From Stentor roeselii (Eukaryota; Ciliophora; Heterotrichea; Heterotrichida; Stentoridae), in contig RSEH01000194.1 in NCBI GenBank assembly GCA_006503475.1, positions 27,174 through 91,173 on the forward strand: a stretch of DNA of 64,000 bases, written 5' to 3'. Position 1 is the stretch's first letter, and each line of letters starts with the position of its first letter. The notes beneath the pieces are model-generated. The model was not told the origin of the DNA and made no database searches. It saw only the letters and a list, made by a program, of their open reading frames with translations. Shown piece by piece: positions 19,062 to 28,061 of this stretch. Position numbers and translations under genes: made by a program.

Positions 19062-19985
19062 ATGTCTGACGAAGCTAAAAAAAGACCGAAACGTGGACGT
19101 CCTGCGAAAAACCCTGAAAAAAAACAAAGGAAAAGGTCAGATTCTTTGAGTAGTGCACAGGATCAGGAGTATAAAAAGGAAACGAGTAAGTTTCATAATA
19201 GAAATCTGGAAAATTATTATGAACTACACTCGAATTTTGTGAGAGATGGCATCTCGCAACAGTGCCAACATCTCATAAGAAAAATCGTCCAAGGACATGA
19301 AGTCCCTGAAGCAGCTCGAGTCCAGCCCTTGCTAATGTATTTCAACGTGGTGACCCAAGAGTTCTTGTTGAATGAACTAGAAATCGTCGTTCTCGGTATA
19401 TATCTGGAAAAATTCGCTTGGAGTGACTCAAACTCTTCAGCAGAATGCATCGTAAGGTTCACATCCTACGCAGCAAAAGAGTACCTTGCTGAAGATATGG
19501 GCCCTTTAAACGCTTTTCTCTCTTACAAGTACCCAGGTTTCATCGAGAACTACGAAAGCTGGAAAGTCAATTTCAGTAATTTATTCATGGTCAACCCAAA
19601 AGACTTAAACGACAAGTTCAAAGAGCTTAGTAAAGCCGTCAGTCTTCCCGACGAAGGAAAAATCATGGACTATAATTACTACGTTGATGAAATCTTACAA
19701 TGCAATCCCAACTTGACTTATGAAAAAAACAAAACACAGGAAGTCGCTGAAGATCCAGAAATACTTGAACTAATCACTGCAATAAGACAAAAAAAGAAAA
19801 TAATCAGCAGTGACAACTACGAGCTTCCAAAAGATATTTTAGAAAAAGTCCAAAACTGCTTCGGCCACTGTGGAAGTGAAGAAGTTCTGAACAATGACAA
19901 GGTCTTCATTGTCAGTCCTGTTGTTTTAAAAAAACTGGAGTCGATTCATTCTGACCTGGAAGTCATCGAAGATGAAGATAGTTAA
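19062..19985 (+). CDS. AT-hook protein with a conserved helical domain shared with the gene at 27255
   Basis: The 307-residue product begins with KRPKRGRPAKNPEKK, a canonical AT-hook core (RGRP) that binds the AT minor groove; this points to a nuclear protein. Residues of about 45-225 form a helical domain that shares a spaced pattern with the 261-residue protein encoded at 27255-28040: LNELxI, then ExFxW, AxxAKEYL, LKDLN, LSK, NYxxxVDxIL. I do not recognise the domain. The C-terminus is acidic. The start has the ATAAATG context. Confidence 0.8.
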   Translation: MSDEAKKRPKRGRPAKNPEKKQRKRSDSLSSAQDQEYKKETSKFHNRNLENYYELHSNFVRDGISQQCQHLIRKIVQGHEVPEAARVQPLLMYFNVVTQEFLLNELEIVVLGIYLEKFAWSDSNSSAECIVRFTSYAAKEYLAEDMGPLNAFLSYKYPGFIENYESWKVNFSNLFMVNPKDLNDKFKELSKAVSLPDEGKIMDYNYYVDEILQCNPNLTYEKNKTQEVAEDPEILELITAIRQKKKIISSDNYELPKDILEKVQNCFGHCGSEEVLNNDKVFIVSPVVLKKLESIHSDLEVIEDEDS

Positions 19986-20063
19986 TAAGTATGTTATTTT
20001 ACCTTGATTGACAAGTCTTTTAAAATAATTACTTGTGATAAGAAAAGTTCAAACATCATAAAA

Positions 20064-20495
20064 ATGAAAAACGAGCAAAAAGCACTTAAAGCGGACTTCG
20101 TCCTCGACGCCTTGTGCAAGTCAAACCGCCGAACAGACTACAACGGCCTCCTCGACCCGAACTTGTCTAGTTTTTTCGCTTCTCCTCGCAGAAGAAAACT
20201 GCTGGTAGTACAAAAACTGGTAATCTCTTCTTAGATCCTTCCAAATGGCCAAATAAACGAAAAAATCTGTAATAAAAGAATCACTGAGCTTTATCAAACT
20301 TCAAATCCTTTCAAGAAGTCAAACTTGACTGAAGTTCAAGAAATTTCTAGAAAAACCAAGTCAAACACTCCGAATGTTTCCAGAAACTTGAAAATTTCAA
20401 TGAGAAGTGAAGATAAGTCTAAAGTTCAGCCAGTGACAGCAGCGGAGTTTCGGGAAATGTTAAGTAAAAGACGAGATCTTGTAAAAAACTCTTAA
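20064..20495 (+). CDS. Hypothetical basic protein, one intron
   Basis: An ATG at 20064-20066 opens a frame that hits TAG at the end of a 15-nt GT...AG segment (20220-20234). Removing it gives 138 residues with 19% or so Lys plus Arg, rich in Ser and Asn. The downstream part ends ...TAAEFREMLSKRRDLVKNS. No known domain was recognised. The intron has T rather than A at position 10, unlike all others in the window, so the gene model is less secure. It lies between the AT-hook gene and the convergent dynein light intermediate chain. Confidence 0.6.
20220..20234 (+). other. Probable 15-nt intron (GTAATCTCTTCTTAG), atypical
   Basis: Removal extends the frame by 87 codons. Position 10 is T, so the usual branch-point A is missing. 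Confidence 0.6.
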
Positions 20496-20566
20496 TAATA
20501 AGGTAATTTTTAGAAAATTTCCATTTAATGGACTTTTAATATTCAAGATCTTTATATCATTTATTT

Positions 20567-21769
20567 CTATACCTTATCTTTCGTGTTCTTATCTAAAAGC
20601 ATCTGGTAAAACATCTGAAGCTTCGCTTGAGGCTTCGGCTCAGACCCATCAGCAGTCGCGTTGATCGAGTCCCGACTTTCCCCAGGTTCATTTTTTTTAT
20701 TATGAACCATGCTGGAGACCGAGTCCATTTTACTTTTTCTTCCACTTTCAAGTTTCTCCTTAATAAGCAATAAATGTTCCTGATCACTCACAACAGTAAG
20801 TTCTTCTTTATTGCAAACTCGGTTCTTGGGTCTTTGAATCATCTCATGAAACTGTTTATCTCCAGTTAAAAAATTCATCTCGTTGATTAAACTAGGCGAG
20901 TCAAGCCCAGAAGGCACGAAAATCATGTCTCGAGAAACCAGGTCCGGCTTATGTCCGAAGTTGAAGCCATAAAGCCGATGCATCAGGTAATCATACAAAA
21001 CTCCTAAGTTAGTCTTCGTTGAAGTCGACACGTAAAACAAAGAAGCTGCATAAGTAACACAAAATTCTCTCAAAGTCTTCAAAGCGACATCAAGCATTTT
21101 TTCATTTTGCTCTGGATTCTTGTCTAATGTCCAGACTAATTCACTTTTATTGCAAATGACGAGAATAGGGATTCCCAGGTTTACTGTTAATACTCCTTCT
21201 GTTAGAGGAGGAAGGTCTTGTAAAATCGAAGCAGTTGTGCCAGGAGGTCGATAGGACTTGACGTAGTCTTCAACGTTTTTAACTAACTTGTCCTGCTCTT
21301 CTAATGGCAGAGATGACAGAACTTTTCCAAGAGTTTCATGCCAAATGTCAGTCCAAGTTTCCAAGTCCTGAGTAAATCGCCAGGGTTGTTCCCAGTCAAG
21401 AACAATGCCGAAGAGAGTCTTGTCAAGTGACTTGCTGTTCAGGGCGAAGCTTAGAAGGCTTTTTAGTTCAGGTTGTTCTAAAGAGTAAACATTCACTTTT
21501 GACAACTTTTCTTTTGAATTGTCGGCCGGGTCTTTAGAGTTTATGTAAGAGTACTCGAGAGGGGAGGTAGACGGCAGCTGGTCTTTAGGGGAAAGAAGGT
21601 TCGTAAAGTGTGGACTTGTCCCTAAACTCCCTGGACCTAACTGCAATTCGCTTATTAAGGACTTGATTCCTGAACCTGGACGGCCTACAAGGATCAGGTT
21701 TCCTTCGCTGTACCGCTTTGATTGACTTGAGTCACGTAATATTTTATCCCAGAGCTTCTGACCAGACAT
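20567..21769 (-). CDS. Dynein light intermediate chain (DLIC-like)
   Basis: The 400-residue product matches the DLIC layout. It has an N-terminal LWDKIL segment, a Ras-like G domain starting NLILVGRPGSGIKSL, a strand-loop FGIVLDWEQPWRF resembling the VLDWSRPW block of DLICs, IPILVICNKSE in the NKxD position, and a polar tail. DLIC links dynein heavy chain to cargo adaptors through its C-terminal helix. The P-loop is altered: GRPGSGIKS has an extra residue before Lys compared with GxxxxGKS/T, so nucleotide binding may be lost. Both cytoplasmic dynein-1 and dynein-2 (IFT) versions are possible. Confidence 0.85.
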   Translation of the reverse strand: MSGQKLWDKILRDSSQSKRYSEGNLILVGRPGSGIKSLISELQLGPGSLGTSPHFTNLLSPKDQLPSTSPLEYSYINSKDPADNSKEKLSKVNVYSLEQPELKSLLSFALNSKSLDKTLFGIVLDWEQPWRFTQDLETWTDIWHETLGKVLSSLPLEEQDKLVKNVEDYVKSYRPPGTTASILQDLPPLTEGVLTVNLGIPILVICNKSELVWTLDKNPEQNEKMLDVALKTLREFCVTYAASLFYVSTSTKTNLGVLYDYLMHRLYGFNFGHKPDLVSRDMIFVPSGLDSPSLINEMNFLTGDKQFHEMIQRPKNRVCNKEELTVVSDQEHLLLIKEKLESGRKSKMDSVSSMVHNKKNEPGESRDSINATADGSEPKPQAKLQMFYQMLLDKNTKDKV

Positions 21770-22189
21770 TTATATGGCTCTGATTTAATTTTGATTGAGG
21801 GGGTCTTTAAAATCAAGGACTTGAAGGAAAGTTTTGAATTTTCTGGAGGTTTTTTTGATCGGAGAATTGGGAAAATCGTATTCGGGAAATTTTGGGATGA
21901 TTTGATGAGGTTTTGAAGGAGTAGGGTTGGAGGATAGTTTAGAGGTTGAATGAAAATGGAGGTTTTTAAATTTGGCTTATTTGGATGAGATTTTAGAGGA
22001 TTTTGCGGGTAGTTGGTTTCAGTTGAAGAATTTTTGGATTAAAGATGTAGGTTAGGATATTGGACTTTTAAATTTATGAGATGGGTTCTTGATTATATTA
22101 TTAGATCTTGATTAAGTTGGCTGAGTCGTGGGGTTTAAGATTTTTTATATTACGGGTAGATTATTTTTTACTAAATCTATTCGTATATT
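21770..22189. other. Intergenic spacer, about 420 bp, strongly G/T-rich on +
   Basis: Located between two divergent genes. No open frame is supported on either strand. C is scarce on the + strand until about 22180. Confidence 0.7.
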
Positions 22190-22699
22190 ATGTCTCTTTA
22201 CAGTATCGGTACAGAGATTAAAGTGGAGATGACTAATTCTGAGCTCCACATTGGAAGGATCTACTCATACGATGAGGATTCGAAGCTTTTAGTTTTATTC
22301 AAAGGTAGTGAAATCGTTCGTGATTTCTTAATCTTGAATGTGAACTTTATCAAAAACATCTCAGTGACTGACTCAGATGCGAGAGGGATAGACCACGATA
22401 TTCAGGACATTGACTTAGAAAAGTACATCAAAGAAGTTGAAAAACGCATTCAAAGAGAAATTCGATCAGGCACAGTCAACAAAAAAGTCACGAACAAAGT
22501 GCAAGGAATCTTCAATGAGCTCTGTAAGACCTACCAATGTGATTGGGACTCAGTTAATATCACTTTTCCGAAGTTTGGAGTGACCATTAATCCGCCTTAC
22601 ACACCTGAAAGTGTTGTCGGACCTGAACAACCTCGGGCCAGAATCTCGACTGTATTGGCTAAGATTAGAGAAAAGTTAGAAAAGTTAGAAATTGATTAA
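22190..22699 (+). CDS. LSM12: LSM12 homologue
   Basis: The 169-residue product has an N-terminal Lsm-like fold (IGTEIKVEMTNSELHIGRIYSYDEDSKLLVL) and a C-terminal anticodon-binding-like (AD) domain ending FPKFGVTINPPYTPESVVG followed by a charged helix. This is the two-domain layout of LSM12, a cytoplasmic RNA-regulating partner of ataxin-2 in animals. The helix joining them (YIKEVEKRIQREI) is also typical. Length is near the family norm of about 190. It is convergent with the dipeptidase gene, 20 bp between stops. Confidence 0.88.
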   Translation: MSLYSIGTEIKVEMTNSELHIGRIYSYDEDSKLLVLFKGSEIVRDFLILNVNFIKNISVTDSDARGIDHDIQDIDLEKYIKEVEKRIQREIRSGTVNKKVTNKVQGIFNELCKTYQCDWDSVNITFPKFGVTINPPYTPESVVGPEQPRARISTVLAKIREKLEKLEID

Positions 22700-22719
22700 T
22701 AGTGAATAACTGAGAAGTC

Positions 22720-24147
22720 TTAATTACTAGGTACTCGTTTTCCGTGCTCTGCTAAGAGAACTCCTAAACAACACATCATTTTCTTCATAAATGGAATGTG
22801 AAGGAACTCGTTGGCTGAGTGAGCGTTGCTGTTTGGACCAAGAACTCCTGTAACGACGAACTTAGCTCGAGGGAACATGTCTGCCAGCGCTCCCATGAAT
22901 GGGATGCTTCCACCTTCACCCATATACAAAGCCTCAGCACCAAAATACCTTAAACTAGCCTCTTGAATAACCTCACTCATCCACTGATCCAAAGGTTTCG
23001 GTGCGAATCCATTTCCCGCTCCAACTTTCCTAACATCAACAGTCGCATTATACGGTGGATTGCTAACCAAAGCCTCTTTAACTTTTTCAAAAGCCTGATT
23101 TGCATTAACAGCAGGAGGTACTCGAATAGACAACTTGAAACTACTCTTCGGCCTAAGAACATTTCCAGCAACAGCAAGAGGAGGAAAGCCATCAGCTCCA
23201 GTGACTGAAAGTGTAGGTCTTAAAGTTTTATTTAAAATTCCTTGCACAACATCATGAGTCATAGGCTGGGTGTTGCCGTCCCATTCAACTTTCGTGAAAA
23301 TGCTATCACCAAGCACCTTCGCAACAGATTCAACTTTTGCAAGTTCATCAGGAGTGATTTCTTGAAAAAGTTCTGGAACTTTAATCTCTCCAGTTGCAGA
23401 GTCTTCAATCCGGTCAAGCAGATGTCGAATGATTCGAAAGCTGGAAGGAACTATTCCTGAAGCTTCTCCTGAATGAAGGCCGTTTTGAATTACGCTTACA
23501 GTGAGTTCTGCAGCGATGACACCTCTTAGACTTGATGTAAGCCAGAGGTGGTCATAGTCACCAGCGCCTGAGTCGAGACAAATGATCAGCTCCGGGTCGC
23601 CGATGTCGCTTTTGAGTTGATTGATCAAGTACATTAGGTTGGGTGAACCTGACTCTTCTTCAGTCTCACCGATGATCACGATGCGACCGTGGGGAAGGTT
23701 CATGTCTTGCAAGGTCTTGATGAGAAGGGCAGCTGAAGGCATCGAGTACCCGTCGTCAGCACCGCCTCGGCCGTATAACTTTCCGTCGATTATCGCAGGT
23801 TCAGTGTTGTTTGTACCTGGAATCCAGTTGGGGAAGTGGGGCTGCTTGTCCATGTGGCCGTAAATCAAAATAGTCCCCAAAGCAGGGTTACTTGCAGGTA
23901 CTTCTCCATAAAACATCCAAGGCTTGCCGTCCTCTTTGAGAATTCTCGTCTTCAAACCATTGATTCCAATATTTTTGACATAGTTCAAGAGTAGATCCTG
24001 CGCCTGTTCCATCAAGCCATTCTTCTCCCAGTCAGGGTCATACAGAGGTGAGAGACTAGGAACTCGAATATATTCCATCAACAGAGGAATGACTTCCTTA
24101 TCAATTCCTGTTTCAAGTTTAATCCTCAGCTGTTCGTAGTCGACCAT
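22720..24147 (-). CDS. CNDP2: Cytosolic non-specific dipeptidase-like M20 metallopeptidase
   Basis: The 475-residue product is a full-length M20A/M20F peptidase of the carnosinase (CNDP) type. Metal ligands are visible in order: YGHMDKQP (His), RGGADDGYS (bridging Asp), ETEEESGS (catalytic and ligand Glu), CLDSGAGD (Asp) and NSNAHSANE (His). The dimerisation lid spans about residues 210-380. No signal peptide is present, so it would act in the cytosol, cleaving Xaa-Xaa dipeptides with two Zn or Mn ions. The start has AATAAATG. Confidence 0.95.
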   Translation of the reverse strand: MVDYEQLRIKLETGIDKEVIPLLMEYIRVPSLSPLYDPDWEKNGLMEQAQDLLLNYVKNIGINGLKTRILKEDGKPWMFYGEVPASNPALGTILIYGHMDKQPHFPNWIPGTNNTEPAIIDGKLYGRGGADDGYSMPSAALLIKTLQDMNLPHGRIVIIGETEEESGSPNLMYLINQLKSDIGDPELIICLDSGAGDYDHLWLTSSLRGVIAAELTVSVIQNGLHSGEASGIVPSSFRIIRHLLDRIEDSATGEIKVPELFQEITPDELAKVESVAKVLGDSIFTKVEWDGNTQPMTHDVVQGILNKTLRPTLSVTGADGFPPLAVAGNVLRPKSSFKLSIRVPPAVNANQAFEKVKEALVSNPPYNATVDVRKVGAGNGFAPKPLDQWMSEVIQEASLRYFGAEALYMGEGGSIPFMGALADMFPRAKFVVTGVLGPNSNAHSANEFLHIPFMKKMMCCLGVLLAEHGKRVPSN

Positions 24148-24240
24148 TTATTTCACCTTCTTTCAAATCAGACAATAAAGTATCAAATTTCACAATCAAC
24201 ACCCAGAACTGAAGGTTTTCAAAATCACTTAGGTTATTAA

Positions 24241-25506
24241 ATGGAATACATCGAGTTCAACCCAATCCCTGAAGTCGAAAGTTCTGATGAAGAAGCCCAC
24301 GACCTTCAAATGAAACTAGCTCCAATCAACCTCGCAGTTGAAGACTCTTCAGAAAATCAAGAAACTCCTCTTTCAGCTCTTCTTCGACAAGAAAGCAAGT
24401 CAAAGTTCGACTTCTCCCTGCAAGACAGCTACAAGCCAAAGCAACAAGTTCTCGACACTTTCCCAAACATCAGAGGTCTTGAATTCGAGTCACAAAAGTC
24501 TCCAGGAGGCGAGTCTCCTAAAGTTTTCACAAGACGTGCTTCAAGTATTCTAAAAACAAGCAGTGATCCTTTTAAGTTCGATTCAGATAAAGAACTTTTA
24601 GGAGATGAGCTCAAGTCACAGTCTTCTGAAGCAGATAAGGCCTTTTCCCGCACGACTTCAAAGAGAAGTAAGACTTTTAATGCACTGGATAACATTGATT
24701 TGTTGAGAGGCGTTTTAAATGGAAAAATTAGTTCACCGGAGACGATGTTGTTGACTGCGATTGGAACTTTTTATGATGTTGACCTTGCTTCGAGGAAAAA
24801 AGAACCGAAACTGCTTGATTTGGCTTTGACGGTTTTAGATCAGATTTTGTTGAAGCATCAGAGAATTATTTGTTATCAGGATGATTTGAATGAAGATTTT
24901 AAAAAGTTGCAGATTTTTTCTGCGGAGACACTTGATGAAAGCTATCGGATTGAGGATGAAATGAATATTTGTAAAAGTCTTTTTCAGGAAAATAGAAGCA
25001 ACTTTGAAGCTAAGTTGAAACTCACGCATCATAAGATTTATTTGGCGAAAAATAGTTTGGAAAAATATAGCTATACTTTGAAGGAAAGTGTTGAAGATTT
25101 GGAGAGGATTAGGGGTGAATGTGCTGAGGCTGAGGAGAGATGGAAAATGAATATTGAAGATTTAAATACTCAGCTGTACTGGGTACATCAAGAAAAAATC
25201 CAAAAACAAGCAGAATCCGAGTCACTTCTCAATCTCTTCAACAAGATCTCCAAACAAAAAACCAAAAACAAGACCCTAAAAAAAAAAGTCGAAATCAGTA
25301 CCCAAAGTTTCGTTGAAGTCCTCAACTACCTAAACGAAAGCAAGTTAAAAAAAGACTTCGCTCAAGAATTCACCGAGCTTCTTCAAGACCTAGAGTCAGA
25401 AATAAGTGCAGCAGCATTAGCAGAGCAAGAATTTAAAGAAAATGCATTAACAGACCCTAAGTCTAAAGTATCGAATCACTTATTCCCAGAGTCTTTGACA
25501 AGTTAA
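24241..25506 (+). CDS. Hypothetical coiled-coil protein
   Basis: The 421-residue product has an acidic, Ser-rich N-terminal 150 residues and a helical remainder with heptad-like coiled coil from about 225 to 400 (for example LEKYSYTLKESVEDLERIRGE). No catalytic motif, membrane segment or known domain is recognised. The last third differs in synonymous codon choice from the middle: a sharp G/T-rich to A/C-rich change falls at about 25180. Its ATG lies 93 bp from the divergent dipeptidase gene and its stop 20 bp from the NAA20 stop. Confidence 0.75.
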   Translation: MEYIEFNPIPEVESSDEEAHDLQMKLAPINLAVEDSSENQETPLSALLRQESKSKFDFSLQDSYKPKQQVLDTFPNIRGLEFESQKSPGGESPKVFTRRASSILKTSSDPFKFDSDKELLGDELKSQSSEADKAFSRTTSKRSKTFNALDNIDLLRGVLNGKISSPETMLLTAIGTFYDVDLASRKKEPKLLDLALTVLDQILLKHQRIICYQDDLNEDFKKLQIFSAETLDESYRIEDEMNICKSLFQENRSNFEAKLKLTHHKIYLAKNSLEKYSYTLKESVEDLERIRGECAEAEERWKMNIEDLNTQLYWVHQEKIQKQAESESLLNLFNKISKQKTKNKTLKKKVEISTQSFVEVLNYLNESKLKKDFAQEFTELLQDLESEISAAALAEQEFKENALTDPKSKVSNHLFPESLTS

Positions 25507-25526
25507 GAAGATTTGAATATTGTTAA

Positions 25527-26066
25527 CTAATGAAATTCAAGTTCTGAAGGACTTATGCTTCTTTTTTCAGTTTGAAGCGTTAGACCCTTAGGGTCCCTGG
25601 GCATTGCTTTTCGCATGTCGAAAGCGTCTTCTTCAGGTCCTGAGTAGTAGTTAACGACTGTGCGGTAGATGTGGTAGTCCATCCCTTCGTACATACCGAT
25701 AGCCACTTCGTTGCTTTTCCTTACGAAGAGGTCTACGAAGTAACCATTGTGCATGATTGTCACGTCTTCTAAGTACTTCATTAATGCTTTTGCTAGACCT
25801 TGTCTTCTGTAGGAGGGGGCTACCGTCACTGCTGTCACATGACCATGCCAGTTCATCTTCTCTTCATTGTCCTTATCTCCTTCCACTTTACCTAAGATAT
25901 ACCCTTGAATGTCTCCTGATGGAGACTCCGCTACTTTGCAGTACTCAGGCCAACGAGCCAGGTATTTTCCGTAAAACGACACGTTGTAGGTCTCTGTTAG
26001 GATATCCAAGTTCACTTTGTTAAATTTCAGAAGATCTAGCATCGAGAAGTTTCGAAGAGTCGTCAT
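25527..26066 (-). CDS. NAA20: N-alpha-acetyltransferase NAA20 (NatB catalytic subunit)
   Basis: The 179-residue product is a GNAT-fold enzyme of the standard NAA20 length. It opens with a FSMLDLLKFNKVNLD-type segment, continues with ETYNVSFYGKYLARWPEYC, and carries the acetyl-CoA-binding loop RRQGLA and VDLFVRKSNEVAIGMYEGMDY. These are close to the NatB consensus. NatB acetylates protein N-termini starting Met-Asp, Met-Glu, Met-Asn and Met-Gln on the ribosome, together with NAA25. It lies 25 bp upstream of the stop of the next gene on the same strand. Confidence 0.95.
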   Translation of the reverse strand: MTTLRNFSMLDLLKFNKVNLDILTETYNVSFYGKYLARWPEYCKVAESPSGDIQGYILGKVEGDKDNEEKMNWHGHVTAVTVAPSYRRQGLAKALMKYLEDVTIMHNGYFVDLFVRKSNEVAIGMYEGMDYHIYRTVVNYYSGPEEDAFDMRKAMPRDPKGLTLQTEKRSISPSELEFH

Positions 26067-26091
26067 TATAAGGATAAGAGTTAAGAGTTTA

Positions 26092-26889
26092 TTATTTAGA
26101 AGCTTTTGAAAATAATTCTGGATTTGTTACTGCAAACATAATAAACATTCTAAGTTCCTTAATTCCAAATCCAAGTTTCGAGCTAGTGGCAAAAATAGTT
26201 CCAAAAGTTCGTGGATACCCAGCAGCTAGATGTGCAACTTTCATCATAACATCATTAAGTTCCTTCAACTTCAAACAGTCACACTTAGTCAAAACAATAG
26301 TATTATGCCTTCGATGTTCATTTAAAAACTCCAGAAGAATTTCATCACTTTTAATAATCCCCCTTCGACAGTCAATTAAAACAACAGTATTTTTAAGAAA
26401 AGTGGCATGAGTGAAGTACTGATCAGCGAGGACCTTCCACTTTTCCATTTCTTTCTCAGGTGCTTCTGCATATCCATATCCCGGCGCATCCACCAGGCTG
26501 ATATTAAAAGGCGGAGGACTATTCAAAGTATGAAAAATCAACTGCTGTGTTTTTCCCGGCATCTTTGAAGGAATCGCTACTTTTTCATTGAGTAAAGAAT
26601 TAATCAATGAAGACTTTCCAACATTACTTCTTCCAACAATTGCAACTTCATATGAAGAGCTGAGTTGTTTCGATTGACTAGACATCACTTGTTTTACATT
26701 TGAAGCTGATAATACAGCAGTCACTGAAGAGCCAAGACTGAAAATATGAGAATGTTTTTCCTATTTAAGCAGTACTGAGTCAGTATTGTAAAATGGGTAA
26801 ACTTTCATGTCTCCAGGTGAGGACCGAACAGTGTCAGCAGTCATAGCATTGAGAAAAGGATAAATTGAAAAAATCCTATCTTTTCCCAT
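26092..26889 (-). CDS. GTPBP8: EngB/YihA-family GTPase (GTPBP8), one intron
   Basis: Removing the 15-nt intron at 26761-26775 gives 260 residues from an ATG at 26887-26889 (context TATAAATG). Without it the frame has no ATG. The G domain shows G1 GRSNVGKSS, the G2 region KTQQLIF, G3 DAPGYGYA and G4 TKCD, all in EngB spacing. EngB/GTPBP8 proteins assist large-subunit assembly of bacterial-type ribosomes. The extra 55 N-terminal residues may be a mitochondrial presequence, consistent with mitoribosome biogenesis, although acidic residues make that prediction weak. Confidence 0.92.
26761..26775 (-). other. 15-nt intron (GTACTGCTTAAATAG)
   Basis: Ends in the in-frame TAG. Removal supplies the missing start exon of the EngB-like GTPase. 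Confidence 0.9.
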
Positions 26890-26998
26890 TTATAGTTAAG
26901 TTAATCAAAAAATAAACATTATCATCTTCAATGATATTTTACAAAATCATTACCTTCAATAGTAAAAATCATCTCTTTTTAAATGTAAATATCGTTAA

Positions 26999-27241
26999 AT
27001 GGGATGCTGCCAGTCAAGTCGTTTAGACTCCGAGGTCCAGTCACAGTTAAACACTCTTGAAGAAGGAGACACTTCTGACAAGTTCAAAGAAGTTCCTCTG
27101 AGTTCATCTCAAAGTCCATTGAAATTTTCTCTGTTCCAAGAAGAACACAACTTAACAATAAGAACAAGCTACGAAACAATGAGTTCTTGTAACAATCCTC
27201 GAGTTAGTTTAGAGTTAGCCTTTGTATGTTCTAAGCCTTGA
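26999..27241 (+). CDS. Small N-myristoyl/palmitoyl-type protein
   Basis: This is an 80-residue protein starting MGCCQSSR. Gly2 followed by Cys-Cys and Ser at position 6 fits an N-myristoylation site with adjacent palmitoylation cysteines, so membrane attachment is likely. The rest is polar and Ser-rich with no known domain. It ends in TGA, and only 13 bp separate it from the next start on the same strand. The coding call rests on the good start, the acylation motif and tight packing. Confidence 0.65.
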   Translation: MGCCQSSRLDSEVQSQLNTLEEGDTSDKFKEVPLSSSQSPLKFSLFQEEHNLTIRTSYETMSSCNNPRVSLELAFVCSKP

Positions 27242-27254
27242 TTAATAAAGTAAC

Positions 27255-28040
27255 ATGGAACCTATTCCTTCAGGTCTCTCTCTTAGAAAATGTAGTTCTG
27301 CTTTTTTTGAATCTGAAGAATTTTACAGGGAAAACTCGCAGTTCTTCTCATTTGGACCAAGCCAAACTGCAGTCAGGATGATTGTAAACATTGTGAATAA
27401 TGAGAAAATTCCGCCTGAGTTATTAAATCTACAGCTACAACAAATCGCTCTTCAGATCATGCAAGAAACTGCTTTAAATGAACTGCAAATCACTATATGG
27501 AGTATTTTTATTGAAAATTTCGTGTGGAATGAAAAGCAGAAGCCGATAAGAACAGTTTTAATTTATGCAGCTTTGAGAGCGAAAGAGTATTTAGGTGAAA
27601 AAGTAGAGTTTTTCATCATTAAGTACTCAGAAAAAGACACTTATTTCAGGATTCATTATCAAAGATGGATTGCCGACAAGTTATTTGAAGTGAGTTTAAA
27701 AGATCTGAATATACAATACCAGAAACTATCAAAAGGAAAAGGAATTAAAGTTAACTACAGCTTTGTAGTAGATGACATCTTGCTTCACTATCAGCCTTAC
27801 AACCGTCCAGTCCTTGCACCAATCCAAGAAGCAGAAGCTTTAACAGAAACACATGAAAATGAAATCTTTCCAGCGAATTTAATGCCTTTAGACAGTGAAA
27901 CTCCTGACATTTTAGATTATTCTGAATTGATTCCTCCTCTTTTAGTCCACAACACCTCGAAATCGTTGACTTCAAACGATTTCACAGTTTCTATCTTCCT
28001 TGCTACCAACAGTTGGGCGCCTGACCGGCCTAATAATTAA
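27255..28040 (+). CDS. Paralogue of the AT-hook protein at 19062 (no AT-hook)
   Basis: The 261-residue product shares with the protein at 19062-19985 the ordered elements LNELQI, ENFVW, AALRAKEYLGE, LKDLNIQYQKLSK and NYSFVVDDIL, across about 125 residues. The N-terminal basic AT-hook is absent; instead there is a Ser/Phe-rich leader. The C-terminal 80 residues are acidic and unrelated. I do not recognise the domain from known families. The gene is second in a same-strand run with gaps of 13, 21 and 23 bp. Confidence 0.78.
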   Translation: MEPIPSGLSLRKCSSAFFESEEFYRENSQFFSFGPSQTAVRMIVNIVNNEKIPPELLNLQLQQIALQIMQETALNELQITIWSIFIENFVWNEKQKPIRTVLIYAALRAKEYLGEKVEFFIIKYSEKDTYFRIHYQRWIADKLFEVSLKDLNIQYQKLSKGKGIKVNYSFVVDDILLHYQPYNRPVLAPIQEAEALTETHENEIFPANLMPLDSETPDILDYSELIPPLLVHNTSKSLTSNDFTVSIFLATNSWAPDRPNN

Positions 28041-28061
28041 CCATATCTAAGTATCTTATAA

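Noticed and set aside
21770-22189. Possible minus-strand exon in the G/T-rich spacer
   Set aside because: The reverse strand looks C-rich like an exon, but all frames have stops and no ATG or intron pattern repairs them. The strand skew explains the look.
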